DNA from: an uncultured Paenibacillaceae bacterium | GTDB taxonomy: Bacteria > Bacillota > Bacilli > Paenibacillales > DA-C8 | Length of the DNA: 34,992 bases | Assembly (NCBI GenBank): GCA_937957685.1 | Contig: CALGAO010000095.1 | Location: 1 to 34,992, forward strand | Direction of reading: 5' to 3' | Shown here: positions 34,202 through 34,992 of the stretch, piece by piece | How the letters are laid out: every line of letters begins with the position of its first letter | Numbering within the stretch: position 1 is the stretch's first letter | Notes under the pieces: model-generated | Databases searched by the model: none | Told to the model about the DNA's origin: nothing | Seen by the model: only the letters and a program-made list of their open reading frames with translations | Translations under genes and position numbers: made by a program

Positions 34202-34271
34202 GCGAGGGCCATCCGAGGGGGCATCAGGCGCGTATCGCTTCACGCCTGGAGGGACGTGACGAGGCCCTCGC
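34202..34271. other. Long inverted repeat between sua5 and mntP
   Basis: Exact 9-bp arms GCGAGGGCC (34202-34210) and GGCCCTCGC (34263-34271), with an inner CAGGCG/CGCCTG pair (34225-34230, 34243-34248). It starts 5 nt past the sua5 stop on the minus strand. It has no T run; it may be a Rho-independent-like stop or a stabilising structure. Confidence 0.5.
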
Positions 34272-34275
34272 CCCG

Positions 34276-34992
34276 TCATCCGTCGATGCGCTCGATGCGG
34301 TAAGCGGCGGCCTTCATGAGGCGGTTCATGATCGCCTCTCCGACCCCTTCCGTCGGGCAGCCTTCGGCTACGATGTACTCGATGCCCGCTTCATCGAAGC
34401 TGCGAAGCGCATCGTACAGCCGATGGGCCGTCGTGCTGAGGTCGCGCAGACTGCCGCAGACGGCCACGCGGTCAACGCCCGCGTAGCGGTCGGCATGCTC
34501 CTCGTAGGTCAGCACGCCGGTGCGCAGGCCCCGCCGCTTCGCCTCCGCGAGCAGCGCCGCGGCCCGGTCCGGGACAGCCGCCCGCGAGGCTGCGGACGGG
34601 CCGCAGGTGACGACGCGCATCTCGCCCTGCGGGGCGTAGTGCGCGTATTTCATGCCGGGCGCGCGGGGCGCCGCCGCCTGCTCCTGCTGCTGTGCATCCG
34701 GGGAAGCGTCTGCGTGGCGCTGCAGCTCCGGTGCCAGCGTCAGCGGCACATCCGGCAGCGCGTCGCGCAGCGCCTGCTGCGTCACGCCTCCCGGGCGCAG
34801 CAGCTCGAGGCCGCGCGGGCCAACCGCCACGACGGTCGATTCGAGCCCGACCGATGTCGGCCCGCCGTCGAGGATGCCGGCGATCTGGCCGGCGAGGTCG
34901 TCGGCGACGTGGCGGGCCGTTGTCGGGCTCGGGCGGCCGGAGCGGTTGGCGCTTGGCGCAGCGATCGGCAGGCCGGCGGCGCGGATCAGCGC
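34276..34992 (-). CDS. ywlC: Threonylcarbamoyl-AMP synthase (Sua5/YwlC), C-terminal part
   Basis: The window edge cuts the gene; 238 codons are visible and the N-terminus is missing. The enzyme makes threonylcarbamoyl-AMP for the t6A37 modification of tRNAs. The end of the YrdC domain is seen (P-S-A-N-R-S-G near the edge, then L-D-G-G-P-T-S-V-G-L-E-S-T-V-V). It is followed by an Ala/Gln-rich linker with P-G-M-K-Y-A-H-Y-A-P, the Sua5 signature, and the C-terminal Sua5 domain. It is therefore the long Sua5 form, not the short TsaC. G+C is high here. It heads the ywlC-ywlD-ywlE order. Confidence 0.93.
   Translation of the reverse strand, partial: ALIRAAGLPIAAPSANRSGRPSPTTARHVADDLAGQIAGILDGGPTSVGLESTVVAVGPRGLELLRPGGVTQQALRDALPDVPLTLAPELQRHADASPDAQQQEQAAAPRAPGMKYAHYAPQGEMRVVTCGPSAASRAAVPDRAAALLAEAKRRGLRTGVLTYEEHADRYAGVDRVAVCGSLRDLSTTAHRLYDALRSFDEAGIEYIVAEGCPTEGVGEAIMNRLMKAAAYRIERIDG

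Noticed and set aside
34092..34275. yybP-ykoY manganese riboswitch before mntP
   Set aside because: The class-defining stretches (GGGGAGUAG, GUCGUCA and the matching 3' segment) are not present; only an inverted repeat is found.

Overview
The window is a stretch of conserved core chromosome from an endospore-forming, Gram-positive member of the Bacillales. It is most likely Paenibacillus or a close relative. The evidence is the sporulation genes (spoIID, a spoIIQ-type M23 protein, pdaA), AGGAGG-type ribosome binding sites, a secreted subtilase with three S-layer homology domains, and a gene order that matches the Bacillus subtilis ywlC-ywlD-ywlE-ywlF-ywlG-glyA-upp-atp-ywzB-murA-spoIID-spoIIQ region as I remember it. 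Base composition is moderately high in G+C. This is why long shadow reading frames run opposite the real genes. Except for one small gene, everything is coded on the minus strand, so the biological order runs from position 34992 down to 1.

Right part (34992 to about 25800): sua5/ywlC (cut by the window edge), mntP, the arginine phosphatase ywlE, then rpiB-ywlG-glyA behind a sigma-A promoter and a ZTP/ZMP (pfl-type) riboswitch with its own terminator. Next come pdaA, a fused msrAB, upp and the UDP-GlcNAc 2-epimerase gene wecB/mnaA. pdaA, msrAB and wecB are additions relative to the B. subtilis order.

Middle (25700 to 18250): a complete F1Fo ATP synthase operon, atpZ-atpI-atpBEFHAGDC, behind a clear sigma-A promoter. 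The c-subunit gene atpE is bracketed by two intercistronic hairpins. The operon ends at a 36-bp perfect palindrome shared with a convergent small winged-helix gene on the plus strand.

Left-middle (17702 to 7170): an eleven-subunit complex I operon, nuoABCDHIJKLMN, without the NADH-oxidising module nuoEFG. It has its own promoter and a strong terminator. NuoC carries a long low-complexity N-terminal extension containing a 36-residue tandem duplication.

Left end (7000 to 1): a subtilase-PPC-SLH surface protease, ywzB (DUF1146), murA, spoIID and spoIIQ. Terminators follow murA and spoIIQ. A candidate sigma-F promoter precedes spoIIQ.

The proton-pumping dehydrogenase and the ATP synthase sit back to back, so the window is mainly a bioenergetics locus flanked by envelope, sporulation and one-carbon/nucleotide genes. 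I found no phage, insertion sequence, CRISPR array, tRNA or rRNA, and no evidence of an undescribed multi-gene system. The most interesting signals are regulatory and structural: the ZTP riboswitch, the hairpins around atpE, the NuoC repeat and the divergent nuo/winged-helix promoter region.
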